Below, piece by piece: positions 31,347 through 33,549 of a stretch of 33,549 nucleotides of DNA (the stretch's first letter is position 1; every line of letters begins with the position of its first letter). The DNA lies in the IMG/VR virus record IMGVR_UViG_3300032069_000035, positions 1-33,549 of that record; one strand, 5' to 3'. The translations under genes and the position numbers were made by a program. The notes beneath the pieces are model-generated. The model did not search any database. It was not told the origin of the DNA and saw nothing but the letters and a program-made list of their open reading frames with translations. The stretch is from a virus.

Positions 31347-32929
31347 CCGGTTTTTTAGAGCAAGCACTAGAATACAAGGTTAAATATGGTTTTAATGTGT
31401 TCCCATGCGGTAAAGACAAAAAACCATTGGTCGAAACTTGGTTACCATATCAAACAGAAAAGGTTGAAGATCGCCAAATCATTGAATGGTGGGAGAAGAA
31501 CCCGGAAGCTAATATTGCAGTAGTCACAGGCAACATTTCGAATTTAGCAGTAATAGATATTGATTCGAAAGAAGGCGAGACCTGTTTATTAGAGAAATTC
31601 CCTGAGATAGATTTAGTCAACAATCCAGTAGTAGACACTCCTAGAGGTGGCAAGCATATTTATTTTCAATGCCAGGATGAGGAATTAAGAAACGGAGTCA
31701 ATACGATCAAAGGGTGTGATTTCAGGGCAAATGGCGGTTATGTTGTAGCACCCCCCAGCATTAGCGGGACAGGAAAGCAGTACGTTTGGAAAAATCCTTT
31801 GACAGCAAATCGCAATATTCTTCCTTCTTCTTATGCATTATATATTAAGAGCTCTAACTCTTATAAGCAAAATGTTACGCAAAATGTTACGCTCTTCCAA
31901 AAGGGTACAAGAGACAATGACGTTTTTCACACTGGTCATCAACTTAAGAAGGCTGGCTCGTCAAATGAAGAAATAAGACAGACTATGTATTTAATTGGAA
32001 GAAGCTGTAACCCTCCATTACAAGATGCTGAGATAGAGATAAAATATCAATCCGTCATAAAATTCAATGAGCGTAAAGATATGAATATCACTGAGTTTGT
32101 GGAAAATTGGATTTCGCAAACCGATGGAGCCTTTACAATCGTCGAGTGTAACAAAAGCGTAACACAGTGTAACATTGCGTCACAAAATACAAATCTAAGA
32201 ATGATATTTAAAAGATTGAAAGAAAAAGGCTTTATATCTAAGTTTGGAGAAAAAGACGGATATTATGTAAGGGTAGACGACAAGGCAGACGATATTGATT
32301 GGTTGACAGCTCCTACAGACCCGATCAACGTAGTTTATCCTCTAGGTATTGAGCTTTTATTTCAAACCTATCCTAAAAACATTATTGTTATTGCTGGTGT
32401 ACCTGATGCTGGAAAAACCGCTTTTCTTTTAAATTTTGTTCGGATGAATATGGATCTTTTTGATATTCATTATTTCAGTTCAGAAATGGGAGCGATGGAA
32501 TTTAAAAACCGATTAAGTAAATTTCGAGGGATTAATTTAGAAGACTGGAAGTTTAAAGCAAAAGAACGATGCATTGATTTTCATAATGTAATTCAACCCA
32601 ATGCGATTAATATCATTGATTTTTTGGAAATGTCCGATAATTTTTATAAAATATCTGGATATTTTCAAGAGATCCACAATAAACTCCAAAAAGGTATTGC
32701 TATTATTGCTATCCAGAAGAATCCTGGTACTGAGGTTGGACTTGGTGGATATAGAGGAATGGAGAAGCCTAGATTGTATTTAAACATGGACAGGGGGAAA
32801 ATAAAAATAACAAAAGCGAAAAACTGGAGAACTGATATATGCCCTAGCGGTTTATGCTTAGATTTTAAAATTGTTCAGGGCTGTGAATTTATAGTATCAA
32901 ATGATTGGTACAAGGAAGGTGGCAAATGA
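31343..32929 (+). CDS. Primase-polymerase/RecA-like ATPase replication protein
   Basis: The 528-residue protein joins three parts. Residues 1 to about 165 are a primase-polymerase (bifunctional DNA primase/polymerase) domain with VIDIDS (D72, D74), RGGKHIYF (H105) and CDFRANGGYVVAPPS. Residues about 188-245 are a PriCT-like helical part. After a winged-helix-like segment (about 250-312), a RecA-type ATPase has Walker A GVPDAGKT (352-359) and a likely Walker B at INIIDF. It should prime, and perhaps unwind, phage DNA. ATG 31343 is preferred over ATG 31325 because of AGGGA at 31332-31336; the earlier ATG is inside an iteron. Its own linkers contain further iterons. Confidence 0.88.
   Translation: MTGFLEQALEYKVKYGFNVFPCGKDKKPLVETWLPYQTEKVEDRQIIEWWEKNPEANIAVVTGNISNLAVIDIDSKEGETCLLEKFPEIDLVNNPVVDTPRGGKHIYFQCQDEELRNGVNTIKGCDFRANGGYVVAPPSISGTGKQYVWKNPLTANRNILPSSYALYIKSSNSYKQNVTQNVTLFQKGTRDNDVFHTGHQLKKAGSSNEEIRQTMYLIGRSCNPPLQDAEIEIKYQSVIKFNERKDMNITEFVENWISQTDGAFTIVECNKSVTQCNIASQNTNLRMIFKRLKEKGFISKFGEKDGYYVRVDDKADDIDWLTAPTDPINVVYPLGIELLFQTYPKNIIVIAGVPDAGKTAFLLNFVRMNMDLFDIHYFSSEMGAMEFKNRLSKFRGINLEDWKFKAKERCIDFHNVIQPNAINIIDFLEMSDNFYKISGYFQEIHNKLQKGIAIIAIQKNPGTEVGLGGYRGMEKPRLYLNMDRGKIKITKAKNWRTDICPSGLCLDFKIVQGCEFIVSNDWYKEGGK
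31873..31890 (+). repeat. Two TGTTACG iterons inside the primase gene
   Basis: TGTTACG starts at 31873 and 31885, 12 bases apart and in the same direction as the main array. They encode NVTQNVT in the linker between the primase-polymerase and PriCT-like parts, where protein sequence is probably free to vary. Confidence 0.65.
32148..32174 (-). repeat. Three inverted iterons inside the primase gene
   Basis: GTAACA, the reverse complement of TGTTAC, occurs at 32148, 32159 and 32169, spaced 11 and 10 bases. The cluster lies in the second interdomain region (residues about 269-278) and has the same helical phasing as the main array, in opposite direction. Confidence 0.65.
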
Positions 32930-33306
32930 GCGATAAATATTATTGTAACCATTGTGGAGATGAAACAGAAGGATTAATCATAGAATCTAAACCGCCGCAC
33001 GATAAGCAAATAGTTTGTAGTGTTTGCAACCGGTGGATTAAATACCTGCCAAAAGAAAAGAACCTAGACAGAAGAGTCAAAAATAGATATAAACCGGTTG
33101 ATTTGGGCGTAGATCATTGCGAGTTATGTTTGCGAAAAAAAGAAATGCTGGGAAAGTACGAATGTCTAATCATTCATCATAAAATACCTATCGAAGAAGG
33201 CGGCTTGGATGTTAAAGAGAATTGTTTGGTTGTATGCTCCAAATGTCATTCTGAAATACATCACAATATTACTTATTTGAGAGATCATTTTACAAAGGAG
33301 AAATGA
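32926..33306 (+). CDS. HNH endonuclease with N-terminal zinc ribbon
   Basis: The 126-residue protein starts in an ATGA overlap with the primase stop. An N-terminal CNHC...CSVC ribbon (about 8-41) is followed by CELCLRKK (about 66-73), the HH pair in LIIHHKIPIEEGG, N in KENCLVV and CSKCHSEIHH, the HNH core. Unlike the 26540 and 30018 genes it has no private leader and is part of the operon. It may serve packaging, recombination or homing. Confidence 0.85.
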   Translation: MSDKYYCNHCGDETEGLIIESKPPHDKQIVCSVCNRWIKYLPKEKNLDRRVKNRYKPVDLGVDHCELCLRKKEMLGKYECLIIHHKIPIEEGGLDVKENCLVVCSKCHSEIHHNITYLRDHFTKEK

Positions 33307-33307
33307 G

Positions 33308-33549
33308 ATGAATTTTATGGGTTTATTCAAAAAACTAACAATAGCACAAGAAGCAGAAAAGAAAGCTAAAAGAATCTTTCAAATTGAACAAGACAGGGAG
33401 AGAAAAAGAAAGTTGGGTGAATTGACTAATCAAAAACTTTATGAACTGAGAGATAAAGAGTTGAGAAATGAAGCGTTGAAAGTTTGTCAAAAATGCGATA
33501 AACATTTTAAATGTGAATTGACTAATCAAAAACTTTATGAACTGAGAGA
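33308..33549 (+). CDS. Repeat-bearing charged protein, cut by the window end
   Basis: The frame opens at ATG 33308 behind AAAGGAG and is still open at the last base. The first 80 residues are a highly charged helix (KKLTIAQEAEKKAKRIFQIE, then Arg/Lys/Glu-rich) with CQKC in the middle. The segment GELTNQKLYELRD recurs, as CELTNQKLYELR, 32 residues later because of a 37-base direct repeat. No function is recognised. If repeats continue it could be a longer coiled-coil repeat protein. Confidence 0.65.
   Translation, partial: MNFMGLFKKLTIAQEAEKKAKRIFQIEQDRERKRKLGELTNQKLYELRDKELRNEALKVCQKCDKHFKCELTNQKLYELR
33417..33549 (+). repeat. 37-bp direct repeat at the window end
   Basis: Bases 33417-33453 are repeated exactly at 33513-33549, an offset of 96 bases (32 codons), so the protein repeats in frame. 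The second copy ends with the window, so its true length is unknown. The repeat might continue or mark where an assembly stopped. Confidence 0.85.

Overview
The window reads as about two thirds or more of a long-tailed, non-contractile (siphovirus) bacteriophage or prophage with HK97-type head genes. Every convincing gene is on the + strand, the base composition is AT-rich, and almost every gene starts behind a strong AGGAGG-type ribosome binding site with frequent ATGA/TAATG overlaps and many TTG/GTG starts. This suggests a low-GC Bacillota host. The endolysin ends in an S-layer-homology (SLH)-like domain, so the host wall probably carries an SLH ligand, as in Bacilli, Clostridia or Negativicutes; the genus cannot be told from sequence alone. 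No integrase, repressor, tRNA, rRNA, CRISPR or IS transposase is visible, so lysogeny genes, if any, lie outside.

Layout. 1-210: short upstream region with a promoter. 209-2841: packaging (Cys-rich ORF, HNH nuclease, zinc ribbon, terminase small and large subunits). 2838-7881: head (an intein-containing portal fused to a MuF-type head protein, prohead protease, HK97 major capsid). 7889-11252: decoration candidate and head-tail connector genes. 11254-17980: tail tube, tail chaperones with a -1 programmed frameshift, tape measure, Dit, hub. 17980-24212: a Kelch-propeller tail protein, two small tail proteins and a 1273-residue fibre. 24436-26366: small genes and lysis (UviB/BhlA-like holin, amidase endolysin, membrane protein), closed by a terminator at 26425-26461. 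26457-27361: an HNH gene with its own promoter, structured leader and terminator. 27385-33549: replication/accessory operon (ribbon-helix-helix protein, Cys-rich protein, frameshifted YopX, a second leader-HNH cassette, a primase-polymerase/ATPase, another HNH gene and an unfinished repeat-bearing gene).

The strongest candidate for an undescribed system is a leader found three times (24250-24301, 26491-26542, 29967-30020). Each copy has a -10 box 6-7 bases upstream, a 9-10 bp hairpin whose 7-base loop is perfectly complementary to a 7-base stretch overlapping the Shine-Dalgarno, a 6-base linker, then GGAGG, 6 bases and ATGGAAAG. Loop and partner change together between copies (CCGTAAT/ATTACGG versus CCAGTAC/GTACTGG), which supports a pseudoknot or switch hiding the ribosome binding site. 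Two copies control HNH nuclease genes; the third is an orphan in front of a 12-codon ORF. Other notable signals are the portal-intein-MuF chain, a helically phased array of six TGTTAC iterons at the start of the primase gene with more clusters inside it (a candidate replication origin), and a second structured leader with loop-downstream complementarity just before that array.
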